DNA of 64,000 bases from Blastomyces gilchristii SLH14081 (GCF_000003855.2 NW_003101676.1:2230875-2294874), one strand, 5' to 3'; shown: positions 1 through 11,648, counted from the first letter of the stretch. Numbers and translations are program-made. Notes: generated by a model from the sequence alone, not told the origin.

Positions 1-3000
1 TAGAATATGAGTTTCAGAATGAATTATACACAGCAAACTCTTTTGAGAAAAAATGTCAAGCTTTCATAAGAATTCTCTTTCAGAACTCATCAGATTCAGA
101 GGAAGAGAAAGAGAATATATCACTTCTCAACTACATTGATGAAAATGACTGGGAATGGCCTGATCTTACACAAGATGAATTAGAGTCAGCTATCTTCTCA
201 AGTTCTGTTAAAACTGCTGCAGGGCCTGATTCAATCAATCATTTGATTATTCAAAATACATATTCCTACTTAGAGAATGAATATTTTGAGCTCTTTTTCA
301 ATCTCTTGAAAAATGAATATCATCCTGAATGCTGGAGAGAAGCCACTGGAGTGATTCTTGCAAAACTTAATAGAAAAACTTCAATTCCTAAGTTATATAG
401 AGTAATATCTCTATTAAACTGTCTAGAAAAGGTTTTGAAAAAGATAATAGCTACTTGACTATCTTTTATAAGCTCTATTAATAACTCTCTTTTATTCAGT
501 GAACAAATGAGAGATAGAAAACAATGTTCTGCAATTGACACTGTTCTCTCAGTTGTTCATGATATTCAAATAGCAAAGCATGAAGATCTGGTCTCAACTG
601 CAGTTTTTATTGATATAAAAGAAGCATTTGATCATGTTTCAAAGTCAAAGTTAATTCAGACTTTGAAGCTGTTAAAACTGCCACTTTCTCTAATAAAATG
701 AGTTAACTGTTTTATGTCTAAAAGAATCATACAACTTTTCTTTGATGAAATGAAATAAGACAAGACTGAGATAAAAATAGAAGTACTGCAGAGATCTTCA
801 ATCTCACTCATTTTATTTACAATATACACTGCATATCTATTCAAAGATAGAAATATGAAAATAGTGTGATCTCTGAGTTATGTAGATGATATTGGTCTAG
901 TCTACAGCTCAAAAACTATCAAAGAGAATTTGAAAGTGATTGAAAAAGCTGCAAAGGAAATCTTCATCAGAGCAGATATTAATCAAATTCAATTTGATAT
1001 GAATAAAACTGAGTTAATTCATTTCTTTTCTAGATTCAATGAGAAAGAACTATCTCTAACTCTTTTAAATAGAGAGATTAAACCCAGTTTAAATGTCAAA
1101 TGATTAGAAGTATGGTTAAACTCCAAGTTGAATTTTAAATATCATATTCAACAAAGAACTATCAAGGCAGAAACACTATTGAACAACATTATCAGACTAT
1201 TAAATACAGAGAGAGGTCTATTCTTCCAGGCTATGAGACAGTTATATATAGCCTGTATTACCTCAGTAGCTGATTATGAAGTGCAAGTTTGATGAAATAA
1301 TCAAGGAAATTTCACTGAACTCTTTCAAAGTCTGTACAACAGAGCTTTGAGAAGAATTCTGAGAGCATTCAAATCATCTTCTATTAAAGCAATGGAAATT
1401 GAAGCTTCAATTCCTCCTTCTGCTATTAGATTTGAAAAGGCCTGTATGAACTATGCTCTGAGAGTTATAAAGATGAGCTCAAATGATATAATCAGAGAAA
1501 GAGTCTCTTCTTCATTTCCATCAATTAACTCTGGAAATGAACTGGATTGAAATAGATTTCTTGATTGAAATGAAAATAATTCTTCAAAGAAAATGCCTTC
1601 CCAACTGTACAGACTATGCTCACTGATTAAAAACCAATTTTCTTCTTTAAATATTGAAAAAGTTGATCATGAGAAGTTATCTCCATGAAGAGAAAAGCTT
1701 GAATCTCTTATAGACTTACAAATAAGTGAACTATCTAAAGAGAAAGAATATGAACAGCATTTGAAGAGAATTTCTACAATCAATATAAAAGACTCTATTC
1801 TGATTTATTCAGATAACTCAAAAAATGAGAATTTGAATAGATTAGACGCAGGCATTGCTTATACTGAGGATAATATTAATTTTATCTCAGATTTCTGAAA
1901 TTTAGGCTGTGAATCTGAAGTCTTTGACACTGAACTATTTGTAATAGTGAAAGCTTTCAAACTTGTTGAAATTAAATCTCATAAAAGAGAAAATAGTTTG
2001 AAAGAGATATGAATATTCTCTGATAGTCAAGCTGCTTTAAAAAGACTTAGAAATAGTCAGATTTATAATAATCAAATGAATCTTGAACTGATCTTAAACT
2101 TCATTTTAAAAATTCAAAAGAGAAGAATATCAAAGCTGATAATTCATCTGCACTGAGTTCCTGCTCATATGAATATTCATGGCAATGAATTGGCTAATTC
2201 AGCTGGAAAAAAGGGTTCAGAATTAAGCAGATCTATTCAAAAAATTGTGTCCTGGTCTTTTATAAAGAGAAAAATAAAAGAATCTTGTTTAGACAAGTGG
2301 AATGAAAGCTGGCAGAAACAAAAGAAGAGTATACATTATTCAAGATTTGAAACAAAACTCAAGTGGAAATCTTATTCAATTAAATGTAAAAAGAAAATAT
2401 TCTCATCTATAATACAGCTGAAATTAGAACATGGCTATTTCAAATCTTATATGCAAAGATTTGATGATAGATTTGATTCAATAGAATGCTCATTCTGCAA
2501 TGTAAATGAGCATTCTGAGTATATTGTAATGCACTGTGCATTGTACAATAGCCTCAGAGTCAGATTGAAAGAGAAGTATGATCTAAATCAATTAAATATG
2601 AGATTCTTATTCTCAACTGAGACAGGAATTAAATACTTAATAGACTTTCTATCAGAAACTCAAGCAGCTACAAGAAAATGGCTGAATTCAGAAATATCTG
2701 AATATGAAGAGGAGGAAATTGATCAGATATAGTCTGTTAAAACAGCTATATACTATCTTTTAATAATTTGTTTCATTACAGTCTCTCTTTATTTTACTTT
2801 ACTTTTTTCTTTCTATTCTTTTCTATCTATCTATTTAATGTGTCTATCTTTAAAACTGTGTTCTCTTTTCTTTTGTCATGATATTGTTGAATGGTTTCAA
2901 AGTATCAGAAGATGTTAAAATACTGCAATTTGTAAACAGTTTTTGTATTCTGAGCTGGAATTTTCTGATTTTGCATATCTGAAATTGGTGAATGTATAAT

Positions 3001-3108
3001 AGTTAACTCTATAGATATAGGAAAAACCCTGAGAACTTTTAGTTCTCAGGTAGATGTCATAGTCTCTGACTGCATACATCTATAATTGAAGAATAATAAT
3101 AATAATAA
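1..3108 (+). mobile_element. LINE (I/Tad-like non-LTR retrotransposon), copy 1, 3' part
   Basis: The element enters from the left edge and ends in a (TAA)n tail at about 3091-3108, the tail type of I-clade elements. It is closely similar to 52936-56435, where the same element is nearly complete. The 3' UTR after the stop at 2730 is about 360 bp and AT-rich. Directly after the tail the sequence continues as a G2-family LTR in the middle of its length, so the LINE inserted into that LTR. The 5' target duplication is outside the window. Confidence 0.93.
3..2732 (+). pseudogene. LINE ORF2 (reverse transcriptase, RNase H, CCHC), inactivated
   Basis: One reading frame runs from position 3 to the TAG at 2730-2732 with no frameshift but 13 internal stops. 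The RT catalytic box YVDDI is at 879-893, followed by about 900 nt of thumb/connection sequence. RNase H begins near 1795 (IYSD for the first Asp, degraded to SDNSK; copy 2 keeps SDGSK). Its C-terminal HxVPAHMNIHGNELAN block is at 2148-2195. A terminal zinc-knuckle-like CSFCNVNEHSEYIVMHC lies at 2488-2538, as in I/Tad-type ORF2 proteins. The stops fall where copy 2 or the family has Trp, Arg or Gln. Known family role: target-primed reverse transcription. This copy cannot make the protein. Confidence 0.92.
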
Positions 3109-3242
3109 AGCTTCAGAGCGGAAGAACAGGAATTTCATAGGTTTTTCAGCTGAGAATCGGCGACCGGGGATCGGAGCTTTCAGCGGGATCTATGAAGTGT
3201 AATGAAATAGTCTATATAATTGATCGGGCGCAGCCCGCCACA
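3109..3242 (-). repeat. G2-family LTR fragment (5' end of the LTR, minus strand)
   Basis: The reverse complement begins TGTGGCGGGCTGCGCC at 3242, the same start as the LTRs at 61895 (minus) and 62098 (plus). The fragment stops where the LINE tail begins. To the right it joins G1 pol at TGTCT, so a G2 element inserted into G1 and the LINE later inserted into G2. Confidence 0.85.
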
Positions 3243-3960
3243 TGTCTCATCTAAGGCCTTCAACATAGTTTGCACATGCTCAGTGTGTTCTTCCTTCTTC
3301 ATGAAGTTTATAATCACATCATTCAGATATATTTCTATGAAGATATTCAAATATACATGAAGTGTTTTGTTAATGAAAGACTGAAATACTGTGAGAGTAT
3401 TAGTCAAATCAAAAGACATCACTAGATATTCAAATAATCTCAGCACAGTTCTAAAGGCAGTCTTTCATTCATTTTCAGACTGTATTTACAGCCGTGTATA
3501 TGCATTAATCACATTCTCAATCAGAGGCAGAGAATAGCAACTCTTTGTTATCTTGAAGTTCAGATTGTAGTAGTTCATACACAATCTGAGATCTTCATTC
3601 TTCTTCTTTGTGAATATCACAGAGGCTCTCACAGAGGCCTGTGAAGATCAGATCAAGTCATTCTTCAGATTCTTCTTCACATAAGTCTGCAAGACCTCTG
3701 TCTCATAATGAAAGAGCTTATAGATTGATTCTCAAAAGAGTTTCTGTTCTTCTATCAAATCTATTATCAGATTCTTCTCACAGTGAGATAGAAGCTCAGC
3801 TATTTTAGCTGAACTAAATATCTCTGTGAGATCTTGATATTTCTCTGATATCTGAAACTCAGTTTTCATAACTGTGAAGTTCTCAGACATTCATAAAGTT
3901 ATTATATAGATGAGCTTATCTTCTCTAATCAACTCTGCAGTATTAACTGATTCTATCTCT
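3243..3960 (-). pseudogene. G1 reverse transcriptase, RIP-inactivated fragment
   Basis: Read on the minus strand, 3560-3700 corresponds to the RT block VDYxxLNxxT and its upstream FxKKK, as in the better copy at 31790-32041. At 3300-3446 the later RT block is visible (SFDLTNTLTVFQSFINKTL, then IYLNDVIINF in place of the YLDDILIYS-type catalytic box; the second Asp is Asn, a G-to-A change). Many stops interrupt the frame. The rest of the pol gene is missing because of the G2 insertion. Confidence 0.8.
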
Positions 3961-5543
3961 GTAAGTGAGTCTGTTAACACTGATCAGAAGTATAAACCTG
4001 ACTCACAGACAGCTATGTATGAATTATGTCTTTGAAGTTATACAAGTCTCAAGTACATGTCATCTGTGATATCTGCAATAATTACAGTTTCTGTAAATCT
4101 TCTTCAGATTTCAGAGAGATCTTACAATTCAAAGATAACTCTTATGAGTTTCTCAGCTCTCAGATATAAGTTCTCACACTCTGCTTATTATAAGAGCAGA
4201 TTCTCAGTTTTCATCACTCAGCTCATTTACTCTGTGAGCTTTAAAAATACTACAGTGACCTGAGATTCCAAGTTCATCAATACTTCTTATACTTATGAAG
4301 TAGCAGTATTATGATATAATCTCTCTCTGTAAGCATGCATTTTTATTGAGAGAGTAACAGGTTCGGATATCAGCTTTAAGACTCTTAAGAAGACTGTTAC
4401 TGACTCTGTCTGTGACTTCTTAAATTTCTATTTTAATATATCTGAACAGTTTACATGAAGATGTTCTGATTTAGAACAGATAAAGCTGAGTCTCTTTTTC
4501 TTAATCTTTCTATTATACACTCTGTTCACAGAAGCTTGTAAAGCTCTTTCTTTCTACTTAACAGTTAGATATAAATCTCTCTATATATTATTATCTTTTT
4601 CTGATAAATCTGTTCTCTGCTGTTCTGACTCTTGCAGAGCTGATTAGTGATTCACTCTCTATAAGTCTATGACTCTTACAGTGATCTGTAAGTAGTGAAT
4701 AAGAGTTATCAGTTTCTTCAGAGTTAAGAGCTTAGAGTCTTACTTAATAAGCTTATTCTGCATGTCTTTATTCAGTCTCTTTATAAATGTCATTATTCAG
4801 GTCTTGTTTCAGAGATCTGTTTTCATAGATCTTAATTTATATTATAATTTTATAAAGTGCTGTGAGTAGTCTTTATCAGATTTCTCATCTCTTTTTCTAA
4901 TATTAATAATTATAACTCAGATATTCTCTGTTCAGCTCACAGAGTCTCTTAACTTATTCTCTAAATAAGTCTTGAGAATAGATCAGTAGATTCTCTTATA
5001 ATCATTCTCTAGATAATTTAATCAGTTCTTAGCTTCAGTGTAGTAGAGATCTGTTATTATATAAATAATAGCTTCTTTATCTTTCATATCACAGTCAGAC
5101 TTGTAAGTCAATTTCAAATACAAACTTATAAAAGCTTTTATAGATTATAATTCAGTAGATAATCTTAAGTGATTACAGCTTAAGAAAGTTTCTTTTCAGT
5201 TTATAAGTGTCTCTGAAGATTATATCTAGAGACTCAGTTTAAGAGTGTTTACAGATAGTAAGCATTTCTTATAGAAAAATAGCTTGATTCTGCAGAAGAT
5301 ACTCAAGAATGTTCTTCACTAAGATTGATTTATTTGTAAGTTCAGAGAGTTTCTCTGTCACAGATGTAGAGAATAATATTCTATAAGTGATTGATACATT
5401 CTCTGAGACTTCTTTCACAGAGATTATTCATAATTCAGATGACTACTTCTGAGTGTCTGCAGTAGAGTTTGCAGAAATTGAAGTTTATAAGTTTCTAGTT
5501 CTTTCAGTTATAACAGATGATTACTGACTGACAGAGCTTGAAA
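3960..5543 (-). pseudogene. G1 gag/protease region, strongly decayed
   Basis: By position, collinearity with 32260-33894 and distance from the 5' LTR, this is the gag-protease part of G1. I cannot find an uninterrupted zinc knuckle or protease motif. Assignment rests on element structure, not on protein similarity. The longest open stretch here (4057-4263, plus strand) is an antisense shadow, because the same stretch is open in the other copy for the same reason. Confidence 0.55.
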
Positions 5544-5801
5544 TGTAAGAATAAGTGCTCACAGATGATTATTCAGGTGTTTACAGCTTGATATGATATG
5601 TACTGTTAACTACTAAAAGTATTCACAGTAGAAAGATAAAATGTAGAAATTAAATGTATAGTAGTATTCAAGCTGAGTTATAAATAGTATTCATGAACTC
5701 CAGTCTATATAGTTATGTGTAGCCAAGGGCTGCTAACTCTATTAATTACATGAGACATAGAAATAGAGGTAAAGAATTCGCGAGAAGCGGGATTTCTTAC
5801 A
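5544..5801 (-). repeat. G1 5' LTR (258 bp)
   Basis: Starts TGTAAGAATAAG and ends GATTTCTTACA, identical in boundaries and length to the two LTRs at 26930-27187 and 33895-34152. Its end contains a GC-containing block (CGCGAGAAGCGGG) that has partly escaped mutation. Confidence 0.92.
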
Positions 5802-6386
5802 CTAGTATTACTACTTCATCAGAAGAAGCACAGTTCTGACAGTTAAATTTATAAAAGCTTGAGACTATTGAACTTCTCTTCTTAGTATTCTTTGTGATGT
5901 CTGTGTGAAAGACCTGTAATCAGAGATCAATGATATTCTTTCATTCTGCTATCAGAGTAAAGTTAAGAGCTGCTTTTATATCATTATAATACCTGACTGA
6001 CATACTTATAAGAATGTCTTTCACTTTAATATGATTATACAGCATCACTTGACTCTTAATACTCTTATACTGTTCATCTGTGTTTCATCAGACTTCTGTA
6101 ATTATAATAGCATACTTTTCAGCTGTTACTTGTGAGTAAGTTTATTCTGAGTCAGGTTTATCAGTGAATTCTTGAGTGAGTTATTCAATTTCACTGATAG
6201 ACTCATCTAATTCAGTGAAAAGAAGTGACTGATAGAAGTCACTCTAAGTGATTCATCTATTCTGCTTCATTGTTGTAACAGAGCTGATGAACTTATATAA
6301 GAGTGTGAATAAGATGAGATTACTGTGACTGTGATTATAATCTAGACTGATCACTAGTGCTATAATATTCTGAAGTAGAAGATGTC
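5802..6386. other. AT-rich DNA without recognisable gene
   Basis: Target DNA to the right of the G1 LTR. All frames are broken and I see no RT, integrase or transposase motif. The base composition (few CC, GG, CG) suggests an old mutated repeat rather than unique DNA. Confidence 0.5.
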
Positions 6387-6605
6387 TAAATAATTATTAG
6401 CTAGACCTATCATCAGCTGTAGTATTAAATGAGATAGATTTAAATAATTACAGAGCAGATTAATCACTAGCTGCAGCACTGAAGAAGATACAATAGTTAA
6501 ATAATTATAAGCTAGATCAATCACTAGCTGCAGTGTTAAAAGAAAGTAGAGTAACTAATCAGACTAATTATTAGCTAGTTAATTCTCAGTATCTACAGCT
6601 CAGTC
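6387..6605. repeat. Imperfect tandem repeat, about 4 units of 54-57 bp
   Basis: Units start at about 6387, 6441, 6498 and 6552. Each opens with TAAATAATTA or a variant, followed by a core like AGCTAGATCAATCACTAGCTG. The core contains the short palindromes AGCT and CTAG. Similar units were not seen elsewhere in the window. Confidence 0.7.
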
Positions 6606-6745
6606 TAATCATCAGTACTATGTATATCAAAAACAGAGTGAAAGTTAAAGAGGCTAGAAGAACTTGATTCTTAATAAGACATGCTATCAAATTGTAGCAT
6701 ACACTGCTACATAGAGTTAGATATAAGAATAAAAACATGTCTGAT

Positions 6746-7272
6746 TAGACTGGCCGCCGGGATCATGAATTTCATGTTTGATCTCATTTAATCTGATCTC
6801 ATACATTTCTTGGCGTGAATCCCGCTGGGACTAATCATTAATAAAACATGCAAAGTGACTATATATCAGATCTCAAAATGAAATCATGACTTTAAAAAAA
6901 TAAGAAAGTGGTTTCATTTGGTTCTATTTAGTCTCATTCTTAGTATAAAGTTACTATTTTTAGACATTTTAAGGTTTTCTTTAGACTATTTTTAATTTTT
7001 AAAAAAGTAATGCTTTTTGATAACACTCAAATAAGATTTAAAGTCATTTAAAGCAATAAAAATAATTTAAATTGAGAAGTGAAAATCATGGTCTCATTTG
7101 AAAAATGTGACAAAAGTAGACAGTAAGTCTCACTGAGACAGTATGAGACTACTATCTAATGTTAAAACTGTGTAATGAGATCAGTCGAATTGGTAATGAG
7201 ATCAGTCGAATTGGTAATGAGACTATCAAAAATTCTGGTCCTGGTCTCAGACATGATCACACGGTCAGTCTA
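6746..7272 (+). mobile_element. Non-autonomous hAT MITE 1 (527 bp)
   Basis: Ends TAGACTGGCC / GGTCAGTCTA, flanked by the 8-bp target duplication TGTCTGAT (6738-6745 and 7273-7280). About 21 bp longer than its relatives because the GAGATCAGTCGAATTGGTAAT stretch near 7180-7220 is duplicated. The first 75 and last 40 bases match the ends of the 5.8-kb hAT elements in this window. Confidence 0.93.
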
Positions 7273-7398
7273 TGTCTGATTCTCTAAAAGATTGAAGATG
7301 AGTGTATATCTCTATATATACAGTGATTGGTTATAGAGATTAACTCTTATAGAAGAGGTGATTATATATAAAGAAAAGAACAGAGACTCTGTAGAGAA
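7273..7398. other. Spacer between MITE 1 and MITE 2
   Basis: No gene. The last 35 bases are the start of the minisatellite that continues after MITE 2 (AACAGAGACTCTGTAGAGAA). Confidence 0.6.
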
Positions 7399-7904
7399 TA
7401 GACTAGCCGCCGGGACTATGAATTTCACATATGATCTCATTTGATCTGGTCTCATACATTTCTTGGCATGAATCCCGCTGGGACCATTCATTAAAAAAAC
7501 ATGCAAAGTGACTATATATGAGATCTTAAAATGAAATCATGACTTGAAAAAAATGAGAAAGTGATCTCATTTAATCTCATTTAGTTTCATTCTTGGCATG
7601 AAGTTACTATTTTTAGACATTTTAAGGTTTTTTTTAGACTATTTTTAATTTTTTAAAAAGTAACACTTTTTGATAACACTCAAATGAGATTTAAAGTCAT
7701 TTAAAGCAATAAAAATAATTTAAATTGAGAAGTGAAAATCATGGTCTCATTTGAAAAATGTGACAAAAGTAGACAGTAAGTCTCACTGAGACAGTATGAG
7801 ACTACTATCTAATGCTAAAACCGTGTAATGAGATCAGTTGAATTGATAATGAGACTATCAAAAAATCTGGTCCTGGTCTCAGACACGGTCACACGGTCAG
7901 TCTA
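7399..7904 (+). mobile_element. Non-autonomous hAT MITE 2 (506 bp)
   Basis: Termini TAGACTAGCC / GGTCAGTCTA with 8-bp duplication GTAGAGAA (7391-7398 and 7905-7912). It inserted inside a minisatellite unit. It contains the two-part motif GTAACACTTTTTGATAACACT at 7660-7680. Confidence 0.94.
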
Positions 7905-8085
7905 GTAGAGAAGATAGAAGCAGAAGCTTCAAAAAACAGTAAGAAAAGAACAGAGACTCTGTAGAGAAGAAGTGAAAGCTCTCTGTAGAGAAGGTAGAAG
8001 TAAAAGCTCTGAGAAACAGCAAGAAGTGAAAGCTCTCTGTAGAGAAGATAGAAGTGAAAGCTTCAGAAAACAGTAAGAGATGAAG
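7905..8085. repeat. Minisatellite, units of about 45-65 bp
   Basis: Repeats built from TCTGTAGAGAAG, ATAGAAGTGAAAGCT and AAACAGTAAGAAAAG recur at 7913, 7960, 8000 and 8037. The array starts before MITE 2 at about 7364. The minus-strand open frame across it is a consequence of the repeat and is not taken as a gene. Confidence 0.7.
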
Positions 8086-8127
8086 CGGAAGCTAGAGTTG
8101 AATAGAGAATTAACTTGAATAGAGGGC

Positions 8128-8192
8128 GTAAGCACGCTACACTGTGTCTATGCTTGTGTTCAAGAGTTCTCTCATATTATCAGTGAACATGA
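8128..8192 (-). pseudogene. G2 gag, first about 20 codons only
   Basis: Read on the minus strand from about 8192, the sequence gives MFTDNMRELLNTS, matching the gag start of the G2 element at 62711 (MSNDNMRELLNMS). It breaks off into the minisatellite, so only the LTR and the gag start of this G2 copy remain on the left. Confidence 0.7.
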
Positions 8193-8237
8193 TTATATTG
8201 TTTATTAAGTATGTAATAACTGTGAAATTGAAAGAAG

Positions 8238-8556
8238 TATAATTGTATAAATATCTCATATATCTAGAGTGTCAGAACTCTCAGGTCTTTAACTAATATT
8301 CTCTTTATAAGATCTTGTTATAGAGTCAGAGTGATTGATAAGCAAGCTTCTATCTAGAGACTTAATATCTGCTTAACTGATTAAGACTCAGTGTCTGCTT
8401 AACTAATTGGTCATTTTCTCTTTTTCTTACGCATTGTTACATATTCAGATACCTTGATAGATAATTATTTCTAATGAGAAGATGATAAATTGTGAATAAT
8501 CATTTCTAATGAGAAGATGATGAATATTTTTCAAGTATAAGAAGTCTACACTGAAT
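8238..8556 (-). repeat. G2 LTR, 3' part (continues at 14333 beyond hAT copy 1)
   Basis: Minus-strand LTR whose second half is at 14333-14616. The hAT element split it, leaving the CACTGAAT duplication. It matches the LTRs at 61276-61895 and 62098-62668 throughout. Confidence 0.88.
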
Positions 8557-8854
8557 TAGACTGGCCGGCGGGACCATGAATTTCACATTTGATCCCATTT
8601 GATCTGGTCTCATACATTTCTTGGCGTGAGTCCCACCAGGACCAAGCCTCAAAAAAATCTGAAAATGGACCATTTCTGAGAGAAATGGCATGAAAAATGA
8701 CCAGATTTAATTCAAGAACAGTGAAATGAGAGTAATTTCTCAGAATAAACTGTGAAAGATGATCATTCTTTCAAAATCAGAATGGGACTGAGACTGAAGA
8801 TCAAAATCAGTCCCATTCAGTTCATTCAGTGATTGCTTATATAATCAGAATTTG

Positions 8855-8875
8855 GTAACAATTATTGATAACACT
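8855..8875 (+). repeat. Two-part motif GTAACA-N5/6-GATAACACT (type example near the hAT left end)
   Basis: GTAACAATTATTGATAACACT. The same motif, one unit or both, recurs in hAT copy 1 at 9321-9343, 10060-10125 (about five tandem half-units), 10857-10884, 11506-11530, 12118-12141, 12399-12424, 13434-13456, 13990-14014 and 14251-14276, and once in every MITE. It is always in an intron or between genes. Subterminal and internal repeats that bind transposase are known for hAT elements, but this role is only inferred here. Confidence 0.75.
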
Positions 8876-8885
8876 CATGAAACAA

Positions 8886-11291
8886 CTAAATACATTCTTG
8901 TGCAAGTTTATTCTTCACTTTCTCATGAAAACTACACTTCTCTGATATACTGTGATCAGAGGTATTAAACTGTCTGATAATTCCATGTTTTACAATCATG
9001 AGTTTCTTGATTGTTTCTCCTTGTAATTGTCCCTGATGATAGTGACAAATATCTCAACTTGAGTTGAACTTTCACTTCATTCCCACCCCTGTCAATGGAA
9101 TTGCCAGAATATCACGCGCTATCAGTACAACAGTTGAATATGTACTCTCAACAATTTTTCATAACTCTAGAATTGATTTGGTGCGTAAATTTGTCAAATC
9201 ATCTTGAAGATAGTGATCAAATTCAGTTTTATAAGCATGTAGTTTTGCCTGATTTTCAGTTGCAATCAATGTATGCAAGTCCTGTTTCAAAGTTAGTATT
9301 ATAGTTCTATGTGATATGAAGTGTTACTAAAGATTGTTACTTACTAGGGAATTGTATTCCACTGTCTCCACATCTTGAACATCTGCTCATTCAAATCTCT
9401 GATAGTTGGCATTGTAGTAGTCTTGGGCTAATTTGACATATGAGTCTCGTTCCTCCTCTGTTCAATCTTGAGAAGTGTAGGTATTAACTCAATGGGAGGG
9501 ATCTAGTAGAGCTGCTACAGCATAGTACTCTGCAAAAGATTGTTCAGTTTTGCTGTAGTAATATGCCAGTTTATCTCTTACAGCAATAATAGCCTGCGCT
9601 ATAGCATCATCCCAGACTGAATTTCTTTTTGAGTGATTCAACTGCTTCTCAAGATGAGTAAATAAACTGTTATACACTCACCAGACTGACTGCAGCATTG
9701 GTGTATGAGTGATTGAGACTGTCTTTGTTGTCTTATAAAACTGAAACAGTAAATCAATCACATATTTCAACTGAGTTCACTTCATATCAGAAAGTTTCAA
9801 TATCTGAATCTTTTCTCAATCAGAGTGTTGCACTCAATGATCAATCATCTGATGCAATTGAAGAGTCTGAACAGTCATCTCATATGTTGAACTTCACTGT
9901 GTTCTAACATCCTGTATCATATTCAGTGATGTGACTGATTTGTTTGTTTGTTGAATATCATGGAATTGTTGTTGTTGTTTAGAGAAGGTACAAATTGCAT
10001 TAGCAATGTTTCAAATCTGTGATATTTAAATTATTAGTCAATCTATTCAAAATTAACAGTAGCATTATCAAAAAGCATTATCAAAAAGCAATATTAAAAA
10101 GTGTTGTCAAAAAACATTATCTTTTGCAAAGTGAATGCAAAAGTTACTTGAGTAATCACTTCCATCTCATTCTCATCCCAAGAACCAGTCATCTCATTAT
10201 TCTTCACCTCAATGTTAAGATTCTTTACCAGTGTTTGCACCACAAGTTGAACCACATGAGCAATGCAGGGGATATGACCTTGTTTACTATTCCAGGAATG
10301 CAAAGCCAATTTTTGCTCCAAGCTCTTCATCATAGTGTAGTTATTCGCAGCATTGTCAGTTGTAATTGCAAGAAGACTGAGACTAATATCTCAATAGTCA
10401 TTTTTAATCACAGTCATTAATACCTCTGTCATATAATCCCCAGTATGACTACTGATCAATGATTCAAATTCAATTAATGTCTCTTGATAAGTCCAGTTCT
10501 CATCAATGTAATAACATGTAACTCTCATAAATGCAAGATTGTTTGTACTAGTTCATGCATTCACTGTGAGAGACACTCTTCAATGATTCTTCAACTCTGA
10601 TTCTAGATGTTGCATATTGACTTTGTAGTGTGTCTCGAGGTTGAACTGAAGACAGAATTGATGTGGAATATGAAGATTTGAATTAAGCATTTGAAGAAGT
10701 GTTCAGAATTCGGGGTTTTCAATTGATCAAAGAGGAAGATTCAGAGATATACACATGTGAAGTAATTGTTCATGAAAGTTATCAGGTGAGAGTTGTGGAA
10801 TCAGAGTACTGATACATGGTCATTTTCACATGATTTCCTTCAAATTAGAAAGTTAGTGTTATCAAAAATCATTATCTGATAGAGCAACTTACCAGCTCAG
10901 TAGTAATTTTCTGATTATTTTCCTTTTGTTGTCTGCATTCTGATGACTTCAGATGTCAGGAAATTTCTTCAGAGTCATGATCAGTTCATGATGAATGTTT
11001 CTGAATGAAGTTGCAGTGATTGCAGCAGAGAGATGACTCTTCAGTAATCTGCAATGCAACCTGTTGATAATTATTCCATAGTTCATCTCAGTATTTATGT
11101 TGAGTTTTTCATAAATTTCATGACCTGGAATCAGATGTGAAGAATGAAGTGATCATTCATTATAATTGAAAGAGAGCATTCTGTATTAAATTGTAAACAA
11201 TATAGACTTTGTGATTCACAGTGATTTCTTGAAGAGTTTGTGAATCTTCAATAGAAGTAAAAGAAGTGAAAGAAGTGAATTCAGAAGACAT
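8886..11291 (-). pseudogene. hAT transposase with BED finger (copy 1), a few stops
   Basis: Minus strand, start MSSEFTSFTSFTS at 11291, stop TAG at 8886-8888. N-terminal BED-type finger (C-x2-C ... H ... HLKSSEC) around 10930-11060. Central hAT block with HIPCIAHVVQLVVQTL at about 10230-10290. YYxVAALLDPSH at about 9489-9530, equivalent to the LDPRxK box. C-terminal dimerisation region at 8930-9210 (ARDILAIPLTGVGM, then CHYHQGQLQGETIKKLM). Introns placed at 10892-10838, 10147-10043 and 9344-9282 from GTAAG/GTAAC donors, CTAAC branch sites and AG acceptors; all three contain the GATAAC-type repeat motif. In-frame TGA codons stand at Trp positions (for example after LDPSH), so this copy is probably dead. 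Role by family: cut-and-paste excision and 8-bp staggered insertion. Confidence 0.88.
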
Positions 11292-11621
11292 GATAATAAT
11301 TTGAGAAAGATGATAATTTATTTTCAATAACTAATCACTGATGTGTGTAAGAAGAATTAATATAAGAGAAAATAATCTTGTTTCTTAGCTTAGTTATAAT
11401 TTTAGTACTAACTCAGATTAGATATCATTGATGTATAAAAGTAAATAAACAATCTTGATTAATCTCTGTCATATTTCTTGAAATATATTAATATTGTGAA
11501 AGAGAGCATTATCAAATTACATTACCAGATGATATCATTAAAAATATATTAATATTGTGAATATCAATGTTGAAAAAATGTTGATACTTATACATTATAG
11601 TGATTTGTGAATCATGATAGT

Positions 11622-11648
11622 TAAATATATATATATATATATATATTA
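11622..11648. repeat. (TA)n microsatellite in hAT copy 1
   Basis: About 12 TA units between the transposase gene and the second gene. Present at the same place in copy 2 (36125-36148), slightly shorter. Confidence 0.9.

Larger units (their letters stand above)
3243..5801 (-). mobile_element. Ty3/gypsy element G1, copy 1 (5' half)
   Basis: Collinear with 31545-34152 of the complete G1 element and on the same strand. It holds the 5' LTR (5544-5801), the gag/protease region and the start of RT, and is cut at 3242 by the G2 LTR. Nearly every CC, GG and CG of the less mutated relative has become TC, GA, TG or CA. The 3' half is not in the window. Confidence 0.88.

Noticed and set aside
1..3108. 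TGA read as Trp (alternative nuclear code)
   Set aside because: The intact PTH11-type gene uses TGG for Trp and ends in TGA, and the second LINE copy has TGG or CAA at some of the same positions. Mutation explains the stops.
4057..4263. Plus-strand open frame conserved at 32415-32612
   Set aside because: Antisense to the gag/protease region of G1; conserved only because both copies are the same element.
6387..6605. CRISPR-like array
   Set aside because: Repeats are contiguous and imperfect with no unique spacers, and the DNA is fungal.
7312..7506. Minus-strand open frames at 7312-7506, 8506-8691 and 48561-48770 share a similar peptide (GIHAKKCMRPDQM)
   Set aside because: They lie on the shared terminal sequence of MITEs and hAT elements and start or stop outside it at random; conservation is that of the DNA ends, not of a protein.
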